Origin: Paramacrobiotus richtersi
Taxonomy: Eukaryota > Tardigrada > Eutardigrada > Parachela > Macrobiotidae
Length of the DNA: 22,460 nt
Reading direction: 5' to 3'
Assembly: GCA_034698045.1 (NCBI GenBank)
Contig: JAQGAU010000946.1
Location: 1 to 22,460 of the forward strand
In this document: piece after piece, positions 9,735 through 19,565 of the stretch
Numbering within the stretch: the first letter of the stretch is position 1
Layout: the number at the start of each line of letters is the position of its first letter
The notes under the pieces: generated by a model
Told to the model about the DNA's origin: nothing
Seen by the model: only the letters and a program-made list of their open reading frames with translations
The model's database searches: none
Program-made: the position numbers and the translations under genes

Positions 9735-10127
9735 GTAACGGATACTTTTTGCGATTGTATTTTTTTTTGCTCTTGTAACCTTTATGTGCCCCACTTTTAC
9801 ATAGTCGTAATTACCAATTCTGTACGATGCAGCTGCAGAGCACGGGCTGCGGAAGTTCGGATACGCCTGTTGTGCGCCAGCTTCTCCGAATCCGTCACGT
9901 TAGGTGAAACCGTGAAATTCATATTTTTCTGTTCTTAACCTTCATTCTTGATTGTTGTTTCTGCCAGTTAGTAAGAGTAAAACTGCCACTGAAAATACAG
10001 GAACGGATCGACGTAAACCGTAGTGCGAAGTGTTCGCATACTTTTAACCGAACGGTAATTTTTATGAATCATAGAATAAGATAATTCCAGAACCTTAATA
10101 ATAAGTACTAACAAGGCGCTAGTGGTG

Positions 10128-10958
10128 ATGGCATTTTGTGTTCTTCTTGCAGCAGTTTTACTGGAGTACGTGGAAACGGCAGAGAATCAAATGGAAAACG
10201 AGATAGTTCAGTTGCCTGATTACAACAATCAAGGACGGGTTGGAAATGCGCATCCGCATGGTATCCTCGTAAAAGCTTTTATTGGCGACAAAGTCAACCT
10301 GACTTGTGCACCAGCATCTCCAGTTGGACGTTCAGCGTCTGGGTTCGTGGAACAACTTACATGGAATCATAATGGCCTGCCTATTCGGACCAGTTTGACC
10401 ACTGACCGTCCACGCTTCACACAAACCCATAATTCCGGCTACAGCATTTTGCACATTCATCCCATTACTCACTAATCTGCAGGGAAATTTGAATGTCTTC
10501 AGCCATGTCTGGAAAACCCTGCCAGTTTGTGTATTCGGAAAACATATACACTCCGCGCGGTGCCTCGAGGCATTGAGCATGTTTTCCTGGAACCTGTACA
10601 GTTTCTACCCACGTCAAATGCCACAAAATTCTCCTTTTCCTGCACGTTGCAGATAGAATGCTTTCCCAGCTCCGATCCCTACTTCGTTTGGAAATATGGC
10701 GGTATGTTCATCGCCTCACCGAAAGGTCATTTCCTCCACCGCGTTTCGGATTTGCAGCCAAAAGAGGAACTTGGCGTAGGGTGGCGTACGAACCAGTACA
10801 ATTACTCCACAGCGAATCAGGATGCAGGCAGAAAGTGTTCCGAGACAATGACTTTAACAGTCCTGCGACCAGATTATCGCCGCGGAGATATCGAATGCTG
10901 GGCGAGAACCGATCCAACAAACGAGCAGTGGTTTGTGCGAAAGAAGAGGGTGTATTAA
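10128..10958 (+). pseudogene. Two-Ig-domain secreted protein, right copy, with one premature stop
   Basis: From ATG at 10128 the frame follows the left copy closely: leader MAFCVLLAAVLLEYV, then IGDKVNLTC and LTWNHNG. It reaches TAA at 10476-10478, where the left copy has CAA (Gln) in HPxTH(Q)SAGKFECLQ. After that codon the frame stays fully open to TAA at 10956-10958, with FSFSC, YFVWKYGGMFIASP, TLTVL and GDIECWARTD all kept. One C-to-T change therefore explains the break, and there are no frameshifts. It could be a young pseudogene, a polymorphism, a sequencing error, or a truncated one-domain product. The bases around the stop also read as an acceptor (CTAATCTGCAG|G), so removal by splicing cannot be excluded. 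Confidence 0.8.
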
Positions 10959-11820
10959 ACTGTCACGCAGCTAATGTCTGCAGTTCTACTTTATCGGGAT
11001 AGACGATACCGGGCACTTTTCCAAAACGTGCAGTTTCTTAAGTTTTAACTTGGTACTACCGTCTATGCGTGTATCGTGTTTACATCTCCAACACATTTCC
11101 GTACCAGGTATTCTGCATGAACTGTGAGGAAGAAGATATCGTTAAAGCAACAGAAAGTGACGCTATAGCTTCCTGAAGTTCTGATGGTTATAGCACTTTT
11201 GGTTAGTCACAAGTGCGACGCATGTCTTACCCATGTGACACGCGGAACCGATGGCTCGACCAGGTCGACTTCCCTAGTTGTTTGTGGCTGTTTTTTTATC
11301 GTTCGTTTTCCTTGTACTTTCTTTTAATTTTGCCTTTACGAGACCATCCCGTACCATTTACCGTCAAAACCTCCGCTTAAAGTGACAAAATACCAGTAAA
11401 TACTGTTTTGGATCGTCGTACAGATAATTTTTTCCGTCTTTGGGCCAAAGTTGCTGACAATAAGCCGACAGTAATCAATCACCTCGGACTGCATAAAGAC
11501 TGACACGAAAGTTTGCCTCTCATAATAGGCGTCTATAGTAAATTCTGGGAAACTGAACAATGCAGATGCATATCAAGCATTGAAGTCTTGGCCCTTTTTG
11601 CTGAATCTGTATAAAATTATAAATGAAGTACAGGTCTAGTACGGTTGTAGTATCGACGGGTTTGAAACGTAAAGTACTGCACAACAAAAACATAAACCTC
11701 GCCTTTTTATTGGTCATGGCGACTTCTGTATACCGTTTTCACTGGTTAAAACGAAAGCGAACGAAGTACTGGTCCATGTATCACATAGTCATACATAAAC
11801 AAAACCAGCCACGACATCGT
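10959..11820. other. Intergenic stretch between Ig copy and HYDIN-like gene
   Basis: No gene or repeat is supported apart from the first 50 bases or so, which belong to the inverted duplication. The two genes on either side converge here, so it holds both 3' ends. Confidence 0.45.
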
Positions 11821-12915
11821 CTAAATCTCTGCTTGAAGAAAATACACCCAACTACAACTTGTACATGTTCCGCCCTCATCCACCGTTCCCTCACTCTTAG
11901 GCGTGACCGTCAACTGCGCCGTCACCGTTCCCCCCTTCACCAGCCCCTCGACACTCCCCGGATTCAGTCCCACCCCGACCACCACGCTCTTCTTGGCCTT
12001 GACCCCGTCCAGACTCTCCTTGCACTGGAACACCCGACTGGACAGACTCAACCCGAAACTACACGTCCGATTGAACGGGTTCCGCAGCTCCAACACCGGC
12101 ACCGTCTCCCCATTGGCCAACACCGTATACGGTCCCCGGGGTTTGGGTCGGACGCATTTCCCCAACAGCGGGAACTGGAACTCCCCGGCGACCGGGGACG
12201 TGGCCACCAGACGGCCCTTGAATTCTCCCAATTGCGACGGGTCAAAAGTCAGTTCGATGGGCTGCTCAGTGTGGACGGTGGTACTCCCGGACGGCAGGGT
12301 GAGAATGGATTTCTCGCTGGACAGCTGGAATTCCCCGGTGCTCTCCATGATCTTGACGGCAAAGTCGGCACGGGTCCGGGAATAGTTGAGGATCTTGCAC
12401 GTGTGGTTGGAGATGGATCCCAGAGCGGTCTCGCACTGGACAGGGGGTTCCGGTGGCGCGGGGAGGGCTTGGAGGGTCAGGTCGATGGAAAACATGCCCC
12501 TTTCCAGACTGCCGCCATCCAGACGCAGCTGTGGATAAAGACAGTGTGGCTGGAGACGGTTCCGAGGGCGGTCTCGCAGTGAACAGCGGGTTCCGGTGAG
12601 GCAGGGAGGGCTTGGAGGGTCAGGTCGATGGAGAACATACCCAGCTCCAGGCTGCCGCCATCCAGACGTAACTGTGGATTGAAATAGTATAGGTCACGTT
12701 AAGATTACAACTGAGCTGTTCATTACCTGAACTGTTCCCGGTTTCAATGGGAAATACTCCATAAACACTTCCACCTCCTTCTTCCCGCCAATGTTAACCG
12801 CACTAACCGGGTCAATCACCACATCCACCGGCGCCCCAGACACGGCACACGTCACGGTGGTGGGCGTGTCCAGAGGATTGCGAATCTTAACCGAATCCCG
12901 CTTCAACATCCTCAC
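11821..12915 (-). CDS. HYDIN/CFAP47-like ciliary protein, C-terminal exons
   Basis: HYDIN and CFAP47 are very large axonemal proteins of the central apparatus of motile cilia and flagella, made of repeated ASH/MSP-type beta-sandwich domains. The penultimate exon (about 12915-12727) encodes DSVKIRNPLDTPTTV and EVFMEYFPLKPGTVQ, then a GTAATG donor in phase 0. The last exon (best start 12528, 236 codons with stop) has FSIDLTLQALPAPPEPPVQC, ETALGSISNHT, ILNYSRT, LTFDPSQLGEFKGRL, FPLLGKCVRPKPRGPY, LRNPFNRTCSFGLSL and ends WVYFLQAEI, TAG at 11821-11823. The order ETxLG, NYxR, PSxLGE, PKPxGP, FxN.F, WxYxL is the C-terminal pattern of this family as I know it. The upstream part is missing at 12916, where duplicated UGT-linked sequence starts. 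It may be a broken remnant or a real 3' end; I cannot choose HYDIN over CFAP47 with confidence. Confidence 0.7.
12401..12678 (-). repeat. 143-bp tandem duplication of intron end plus exon start in the HYDIN-like gene
   Basis: Copies at 12401-12535 and 12544-12678 have a period of 143 bp. Each, read on the minus strand, carries ATCCACAG as a splice acceptor followed by (C/T)T(G/A)CGTCTGGATGGCGGCAG. Because 143 is not a multiple of three, using the upstream acceptor (exon from 12671) shifts the frame and soon stops. Using the downstream one (exon from 12528) keeps the full frame. The copies differ at roughly 15% of positions, so the event is not very recent. Confidence 0.85.
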
Positions 12916-13039
12916 GGTGCTAAAATATTTTTCTACTGTAGTGAGTAATTAATAATAACTGAAGGACCGGAAATATAGATTAATAAAAATGTAAAATAAT
13001 GCTTGACAAGTTTCACGAAAAAGAATAACCAAAGATCAC

Positions 13040-13348
13040 CTGCTTTGTCTCGATCTCGTTGACCAATCGCTCGATCGAGGGGACGACGCCCCGATTCAGA
13101 CTGTTGAAGACGCCCTGCACGGTTCCGGTGCCCCCGCGCCCCAGGTCATCCTGAAGGTCGTCTTCGATGCATAGCAGGGTGACGCAGTCCAGCAGGTCTT
13201 TGGGCAGCTGGTCAGCTCGGTGGGGGGACACAGCGAAGGTGATCGAGTGAGTGCCAGCGAGTTTGCGGGACAGCAGTAGCATCGGAAGGATGTGGCCGTA
13301 GGCGGGCATATTGATCACCCCGGCCAGGATCTGCTTCTTGGTAGACAT
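13040..13348 (-). pseudogene. Orphan first exon of a second UDP-glycosyltransferase copy
   Basis: The 103 codons from ATG at 13348 match UGT exon 1 at 1401 nearly residue for residue: both have MSTKK.IL, INMPAYGHILPMLLLSRKLA, ADQLPKDLLDCVTLL and the GCAG|GTGATC donor at 13040/13039. This copy has two extra codons (AGV in place of V before INMPAYGH). The frame is open, and a TATATATAG lies on the minus strand about 115 bp upstream (13463-13472). No exon 2 follows, because HYDIN-like coding sequence begins about 120 bp past the donor. It cannot make a glycosyltransferase by itself. It could still be transcribed and spliced onto something downstream. Confidence 0.85.
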
Positions 13349-13915
13349 GCTTTATTGACGCTTATCGGGAGTTATCCAACTGATAAACACCACAAGACAT
13401 TTATGCACCTTGGCATGTTCGGACCACTAATTGTCCGTATGGGTACGCTACAAAGACCTTAACTATATATATCGTTCTTTTCAAACATTTTATACAGACC
13501 AAAAAGTATTGTCACTGTTTTTCCTGAAGCTATCTTGGTGCACTGGTTCTTATGGAAGACAAAAGTTGTTTGTAAGCACGAGAGAAAGAGTGTAGTTGAG
13601 GTCCAGATTATCGTCTGACACGTAGTAATAATTTCTGACTCGGAGATATACGACAGTAAATACGACCATAGATATACAGACGGGAACGTCTGTATGTACG
13701 ACGGGAATTCCGGTTTACCACATAACTCTTCCCGGCTTGCTCTGGTTTAACGGTTGATTTCCGGCATCCTGTGTCGTTCAGGATTGTAGTTGTTCAGTAC
13801 ACGTTACTTGACGTGGTATCCCGGCAAATGCCTGTCGACACTCGACAAGTGCTCAATGCAGGGGCTCGGGGAAGTTGTAACAGTACGTGAATGTAGATGT
13901 ACGGCGTTGTTGACG

Positions 13916-14356
13916 GGGTGTATCGAAAACGTGGCGACCACGGATGTGGTTGTGGTCGGTTGTGGTCATGGTTTCCCGTGACCACAATACCGTTGTATCT
14001 GTATCTGTAGATACAGATACAACGGCTAGCACGTTGCAGGTGTGACTATACTGTGCAAAGGCACGTTCGCAATTGGTCTAACAATTATTTTACTTTATTG
14101 AATTATAGAAACTGAGTTGAACAAACAAACCCAGACAGCTTTGGAGTGTTAACCGACAGCGGCAAATCTCGGCGGCCATGGCACTGAACACTGAACGGCA
14201 AGATTTCGACCACTTTCAGCAACAACCACTGCCCACCACGAATAACCACCAAGGGCCACAGAAAACCACAACCACCGTCGACCACAAAGGTCACCGGAAA
14301 CCACAACCACAGCCGACCACAACCACATCCGTGGTCGCCACGTTTTCGTTACACCC
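13916..14356. mobile_element. MULE-like miniature transposon (441 bp) with long terminal inverted repeats
   Basis: Left end GGGTGTATCGAAAACGTGGC and right end complement GGGTGTAACGAAAACGTGGC continue as inverted repeats for about 67 bp with about five mismatches. A 9-bp direct repeat TTGTTGACG flanks it (13907-13915 and 14357-14365), and the paralogous site at 1988-1996 has a single copy. Long inverted repeats starting GGG with a 9-bp target duplication fit Mutator-like elements; other superfamilies with 8-10 bp duplications are possible. The inside is rich in GTGG/CCAC subrepeats and holds a 36-bp hairpin. No transposase is present, so it is non-autonomous. Confidence 0.85.
13990..14025. repeat. 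Perfect 17-bp inverted repeat inside the transposon
   Basis: CCGTTGTATCTGTATCT and AGATACAGATACAACGG pair perfectly with a 2-nt loop. It lies just inside the left terminal inverted repeat and would form a strong cruciform or RNA hairpin. Confidence 0.9.
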
Positions 14357-15940
14357 TTGTTGACGGCCCAGTCTTCCAAATATTCTCGTAGTTAAGGCTG
14401 TCAACGTTTTAACCGAGCTCGAGCTGATCAGTGATATTCGTACAAATATTGTCTACGTACAACTGGATGTTCCTGGAAATGGCGTTATCTGTACTGTATG
14501 TACAAATACTTCTAGTGCATACAACATTTTCAGCTCGTGATGGAAGGAACCATCTAGATTAAGCTGCCAAGTGAGATTAATGGACAAGATTATACGGCGA
14601 TCGCGGAAAACGAGTTTGCAGTCTTTCGAGTGCACACGTGTCTGCGGCAGACCGGGTTTCTGAGTGTGGAAAGCTCACAACGTAGTTCCACACTGTCACA
14701 CAGCTAACTTCAGTGCTTTATATGCATTATAAGTGCTCGAAGTAAGTATCTGTACCCATATACATGGCGCGAGAAGGGCTGGCGCAGCAAATAAAATGCA
14801 TAGAGACAAAATCACAGAAAATTATGCACTTGTACCATTATGAAACCACTAGTGCGGTCGCTATCGCGCGATTCCTTCGTGTGTAGAATTGTCAATTTTC
14901 TGGTCTTATGTTTTCAAAGAAGCATTTCGCTGAGCCTTTATCCGCAGAATACCATTGGTCACTTCTTGGTTCTTTCGAATTTGCGCTGGATATAGGTAAA
15001 ATGTGTGATAAAAATTTTCGATAACCTTTATCGGTCATGAAATAAAGTGACGAAGGTAAAATGTGATATTTTGTTATCAGCGTGCTCCGAGCCTCCGGCC
15101 ATTGTGTTTGTGTTGCATCCACATTTGTTCATTAATTTTCATTCCTGCAAAGTTTGAAGGAACACGTCTTTTCCTTACGATCGTTTTGTTGACCATGACA
15201 TTGTGAGGTTTGATCTGGTAGTGATATGGATAACCACATGAGTGCCATATCGAACCTTAAACATCGAATATTAATAATTTTACGGCTGTGGATTTTCGGC
15301 CTGGATTACTCCAGTACTTATCGGTATCTCTTTGACTCTCTCGGCGCTGAGAATTATCAATGCTAAACAAAGTCTATCGTCGGGGTCGGTATGGACTATG
15401 AAGAGATGTTAAGTTGTTAACTTGTTGTTGTAAATAGAGTTACTGCAAGTCCATAAAAAACATGCCAAGTGATTTTGACGATTGCACACTTGACGTACAG
15501 ATAACATATGCAAATTAGCGTGCGAAAAATAAAAACTTATTTTTATTTTGGCCCGCCCGGCAGACACAGGTCCCCTATGCCATTTTCTTTGGACTTTAAA
15601 TTTATTATTGAAAGATTGACATTTTTTTGTTTAAAAATTGGCAAAAATTTCTAACGATTGACACTATTTTAGGCCATGCATCATTACGCGTTTCTGAATC
15701 AGCCCGGATATATGTTTTACCCGTTAGCTATTCAAACTTTCAGCACCTGCATCCTGGTTTTGACTGAGTTTATTCAGTTTGTAGTACGCAGGTCGACAGC
15801 TTACTTGTTAAGGGATAAACGAGATCGACTGCCTTTCTAAAGAAATGTGTTAATGTGGCAGTATCGAAAGGTAACGCGGCTGGTGTTCTAGCGACACTTC
15901 CCGTTCGTTTCTTTATGGGCTTGACAAGGACCACGAATGG

Positions 15941-18196
15941 TTTTCTTTTATGTTTGAAACACTGTACTGTACTGTTGGTTTATTGTCTCATGCCAACCAG
16001 AGAGATTCTGCTACAGGCAAGGACATTTCCGCTAAACATGACAAGGAACAACAACAATAACAACAATACCATAATTATACAAACTGGAGTCAAACACTCG
16101 TCTTGGTAAAACCGCTGTTAATTTCCAGTATTTTGTCAATGAATCGGTACGACAGCTTCGTTTTCTTTAACAAGTCAGTCCACGAACAGCGCTCAAGGGC
16201 GCCTTTAAAAACACCTCACTTTCGTACGGGATTCTGCGCGCAAACGTGGTTCGGCTTTGTCCAAAAAACGAAAAGGACGAGATATTAGTAACGAACGCTC
16301 TTTAAGGAGCTTCAAGAGAATTTCGAACCAAAAATGGTGAACTGGCCGATCATCACGCTGCACGAATTTAAGCTGCAGTTGGTAGGATTGATAGAATGCT
16401 GATGCGGGCGGGAAGCAACCGATATTCTGTAAATAATGAATAAGTAACTATTATGTCCGTGTCTTAACTGGCTTTCGGTTTCAACTTTAACTGGCTTCAG
16501 CCGTGGATATGTCGGCATTTCTACTGACACTCTGCCCCGGGCATCGGTTAAAGTAACTGGATGAAACGACAACGACATTGTAACGACATTGTACTACGCG
16601 AGTGCGAGATTCCGCTTTTAGCATAATATCATCGTCAGCACTATATCTTTTGACTTTTGTGACCGGTTCCCATATCGGTTCAATTAGGGCGCACGAGTTT
16701 TTTTTCTGGAAAGCTGTCGGAGATATTTCTGCCCCAAGTTGCGACCTTATTAGCATTAATCCGTCGTATTGTAGTTATGTCGATGTTGTGCGTTACTGTT
16801 TCATTTTTCATCAACCGAAGCGAAGTAGAGTTCCTCCCTGTTTAGGACCTTTGCACAAATGGATATTGCCAACCATTTCTGCGTAGTGCGATAACTCGAT
16901 TAGTTCTCGTTCGATCTTTTCGAAATTTTTAAAGAAAACAGACTACTGGGTGTGGGTGAGCTGATTAGTTTCTGACATGCATAACTTTAAAACTGACTGA
17001 GTTATTACTCAAACAAGAGCGGATCTTTCGTAACAAAAGAATCTTTTTTTTCGTGAATCGCGAACAATGCGCGTACGCCATCGGCTATGCGCGCCCTTCA
17101 CAGTCCTGCATCGTGTTGAACTGCACACGTTACTATATACGGCACATTAGCGTCAGACTACGTATCAGGCCGCTGAAAAAATCTGTCAACGGCGCAGCCG
17201 AAGTTGGTGCCATGTACAAATAATTCATATCTTTCAAACCGTTCAGTACAGATCGTAAAGTAAAAACAAAAGTTCTGGACTAGTGTTTGATATATTTGGT
17301 ACCGCTTTGATCAAGCTGGACACAGTTGCGGCGGCCCGTAAGAACTACTTTTCCGCTGGCCATCCAGAAATCTTTAAAATATCATTTGTCCCACCAAACA
17401 ATGTCTGTTGAGCGACTCATCCGATGCAGAAAAGTGTAGAGAACAGTGTACATCGATTTAAAAACCGCATACCGAATGTGTCCATTTCTAACCGCGTATT
17501 TTTCGAATAAAATTAAAAAAGCCAATTTCTATATTTTTCTACTATCTAAGGACTTGTGATGCAGGGGTTTTTCGTTTCAAATTAGTGCAGAGTGTTCGCT
17601 ATATTTCTTGCATCGAATGATACCTAAGACTTTAGTCCTGCGGAAACTTCGTTAAGTTCGGTTTGTGAGGCAGGATAAAAGTTGAAAGTTTGTGTTTACC
17701 CTACCTTCAAAAGCTTTGTTTTTGGTGACTACAACGCACGTTTGAAAGATATGAACTGTTTGTCAATTTATGGCTTCTACTTTCGGCCTGTATCGATAGA
17801 TTCAATGCTCCCAGCAACGCCCCGCTCAGTGATTTTACCACCAAGGCTGTTTTTTGGAAACGCGTGTACCAAAATCTTGAAAAAATTCTACTCATCTAAC
17901 CAGTAGTTATCAACGGTATGTATATGCAAAAATTTATCAAAATTCGCCCATCCTAAAGGGAGTCCGGCGTACCCTAGCTTCGGTTTTTTATCGCAGCAAA
18001 GCGGATTGCGAGTACCTAGTATTTCATGAACGTCTTACTCCCGATTATCTGTGCTGCTGGCCGTATGTTCGAGTACCTCTATATGATTTCCTGTACGCGA
18101 AAGTTAAAAGAATATAACTATACACACAGTGCTGAGAGAAATGCGTCTGTGTTGTCGGGTTCAACATACTCGAAGATAACGTGGAACGACTGGGTT
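15941..18196. other. About 2.2 kb with no recognised gene
   Basis: Open frames here are short (under 95 codons), overlap on both strands, and show no domain, leader-plus-cysteine pattern or paralogous copy in the window. There is a short CAACAACAATAACAACAATA run near 16048. The stretch lies between the two duplicated blocks in the right copy and has no counterpart in the left one (3361-3768). It therefore looks inserted on the right or deleted on the left. Confidence 0.4.
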
Positions 18197-18511
18197 TTAG
18201 AGAGCCGGTTGATCATCATGGGAGCTTCTCCTTGAACGGGACGCCCCGGGTGATGCGCCCGTTGGGTTTGGGAGGTAGCGTCTGCGCACCAGGCCGTAAA
18301 CGCCCGCCTGGCCGCTGGGGGGGATCACGGCGCAGTTGGCTGGATGCGTCCCATCGGGAGCGATGCGAAGTGGGCGGAAAATGACCTCAAAGTTCAGTGG
18401 TGTAGGGATTGACGATAACGTTACAGTTTTGGATCGATTGATCACTTTGATCGTCAGAGACCTCTCCTGTCCAATGGTGACCTTTGCAAACCTGAGATTC
18501 CGCATTCCCAT
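18197..18511 (-). pseudogene. ASH/MSP-like fragment, possibly from the HYDIN-like gene
   Basis: The open minus-strand frame includes NLRFAKVTIGQERSLTIKVI, NRSKTVTL and FEVIFRPLRIAPDG, which resembles the strand pattern of ASH domains (x-F-x-x-V-x-I-G, then T-x-x-V-x-N-R-S, then F-x-V, then I-x-P). After about residue 75 the frame turns into Arg/Ser-rich text without domain character. Another minus-strand frame then reads PPKPNGRITRGVPFKEKLP before a stop, suggesting a frameshift. It is on the same strand as the HYDIN-like exons at 12915-11821 and upstream of them, so it may be a displaced part of that gene. The family call is tentative. Confidence 0.4.
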
Positions 18512-18688
18512 GGGGACCTAGCCAGTACCAGCGGCACTCGGTCTCCATGGTCAACGTCAACAACATGAACATTTATCAGAAATAAGTACTTGCCCAATCA
18601 CTCTGCGTCTCGTATTTCAATAGAAAATTGCAAAGGTAGTTTTTGACTGCTATTTATGTGTACGCGTAATTAATTCTTTTCCACTTAC

Positions 18689-18961
18689 TCCCTTCTTTCG
18701 ACCACATTGTCTACATTTATTAAAACTGCAACTGGCAGTGTTCCAGGTGGTGAGAATGCGGCCATCCTCCAGCCGAGCCAGTTTCTTGGACGGGTCGAGA
18801 GACTCACTGGGGCATCTAGGACATTCGTCCACGCAATCTTTACCTTGACCCGCTTGCCGATCGATCTCGGTGGCCTTGATGTTGTCGATGCACTTGCCGC
18901 AGACGGGTGCGTTGTTGAGATACTGGCCCACACGCCGTTTGAGGACCTTTGCCGTAGCTTG
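18689..18961 (-). pseudogene. Expansin/RlpA-like double-psi beta-barrel exon, frameshifted
   Basis: The exon is bounded by TTTAG|CAAGC (acceptor) and GGGA|GTAAGT (donor). Its pieces read in three frames but in the right order for a secreted double-psi beta-barrel (barwin/expansin/RlpA fold): SYGKGPQTACG, then QYLNNAPVCGKCIDNI, then GKRVKVKI, then VDECPRCPSESLDPSKKLA and GRILTTWNTASCSF. The ACG, CGKC, VDxCPxC, SLD and V/L-x-W pattern is the family signature I know from expansin-like proteins and papain-inhibitor-like proteins. The frame changes three times: about 18920 (probably a deletion), one extra base near the ATCGATC, and one base lost before GTGGACGAA. It therefore looks dead unless the assembly has errors. 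Such proteins loosen or bind polysaccharides or inhibit proteases; the role here is unknown. Confidence 0.6.
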
Positions 18962-19290
18962 CTAAATGTAAGTAACGCGCCCTTATTAGAGGGCAGAAAG
19001 GTGCCTGCTGTGAAAAAAGGTATAAAATGAGAGAGAGAAAGTCAAGAAACTTGTATTGGTGGTTTGTGATTGTACTGAACGTGCGGAAACTTTTTATATG
19101 GGCGCAGCGTTTAGCAAACCATTATCACTTGTCCATAACACTTGGTCGTGGTGTCGGCAAAACCTCTGCGCTCAGCAAAATGTCAGCACAGATCCAGCTA
19201 TTCGTACGCAGAAATCATCTTTATACGAGTACGCATTATTATCAGCTGCGTATGAATAAACACAGCAGAAGTGCAAAGTCCAATACTCAT

Positions 19291-19461
19291 TCCACCGAAG
19301 AAGTGAATAGCAGCTGAAGTACCGTTCGCCATGTGGTGGAAGGGAATACGGCCACTCCACTTCACATACAAAGTAGCATTTCCACGGAAGAAGTGAATAG
19401 CAGCTGAAGTACCGTTCGCCTTGTGGTGGAAGGGAATACGGCCACTCCACTTCACATACAA
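19291..19461. repeat. 90-bp tandem repeat, two units, upstream of gene X
   Basis: Units start at 19291 and 19381. The first 80 bases are nearly identical (GAAGAAGTGAATAGCAGCTG, GTACCGTTCGCC, GTGGTGGAAGGGAATACGGC, CACTCCACTTCACATACAAA). The left duplicate has one diverged unit (about 4550-4620). The repeat ends about 95 bp before the TATA box, so it may alter promoter activity. Confidence 0.9.
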
Positions 19462-19557
19462 AACAGTTTACATTTCTGAGATATTATGCCATGTAAGGGA
19501 ATTCGCCGGCACCAGCTCCGGAAGGTTCTAAGAAAGCGATGTCCCAGCCGCCGTTGG

Positions 19558-19565
19558 TATAAAAA
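19558..19565 (+). promoter_or_regulatory. TATA box of gene X, intact copy
   Basis: TATAAAAA in GTTGGTATAAAAATGGCCGA lies about 180 bp upstream of the ATG at 19740. The box and about 20 bp on each side are conserved with the left copy at 4798, which supports a real core promoter. Confidence 0.65.

Larger units (their letters stand above)
9345..10958 (+). repeat. Right arm of large inverted duplication around the Ig genes
   Basis: This arm carries the same landmark order as the left arm, on the plus strand: GGTTCCGTTGCCGGGGAACG at 9353, the short exon at 9608-9734, CACGTTAGGTGAAACCGTG near 9896, GATCGACGTAAACCG near 10005, TACTAACAAGG near 10106, then the Ig copy. Coding regions are closer to each other than the flanks are. 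Confidence 0.8.
12919..15940. repeat. Segmental duplication block 1, right copy
   Basis: This is the same-orientation copy of about 966-3360. It is longer because of the 441-bp transposon insertion (13916-14356) and smaller insertions around 14690-14800 and 15400-15650. Its low-coordinate edge abuts the HYDIN-like exon within a few bases of 12916-12920 (TTTTTCTACTGTAGTG matches TTTCTCTACTGTAGTG at 973). Apart from the UGT exon copy and the transposon I see no gene here. Confidence 0.75.

Noticed and set aside
11623-12582. A 319-codon open frame on the plus strand
   Set aside because: It is antisense to the HYDIN-like exon, rich in Arg/His/Gln, without domains. The minus strand carries the recognisable motifs.
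14178-14363. Open frame with Thr/His/Pro/Gln-rich repeats
   Set aside because: It is the translation of the CCAC-rich right part and inverted repeat of the transposon, not a protein.
19291-19461. Evenly spaced repeat that might suggest a CRISPR array
   Set aside because: There are only two units of 90 bp that are direct tandem copies without spacers, in eukaryotic DNA.
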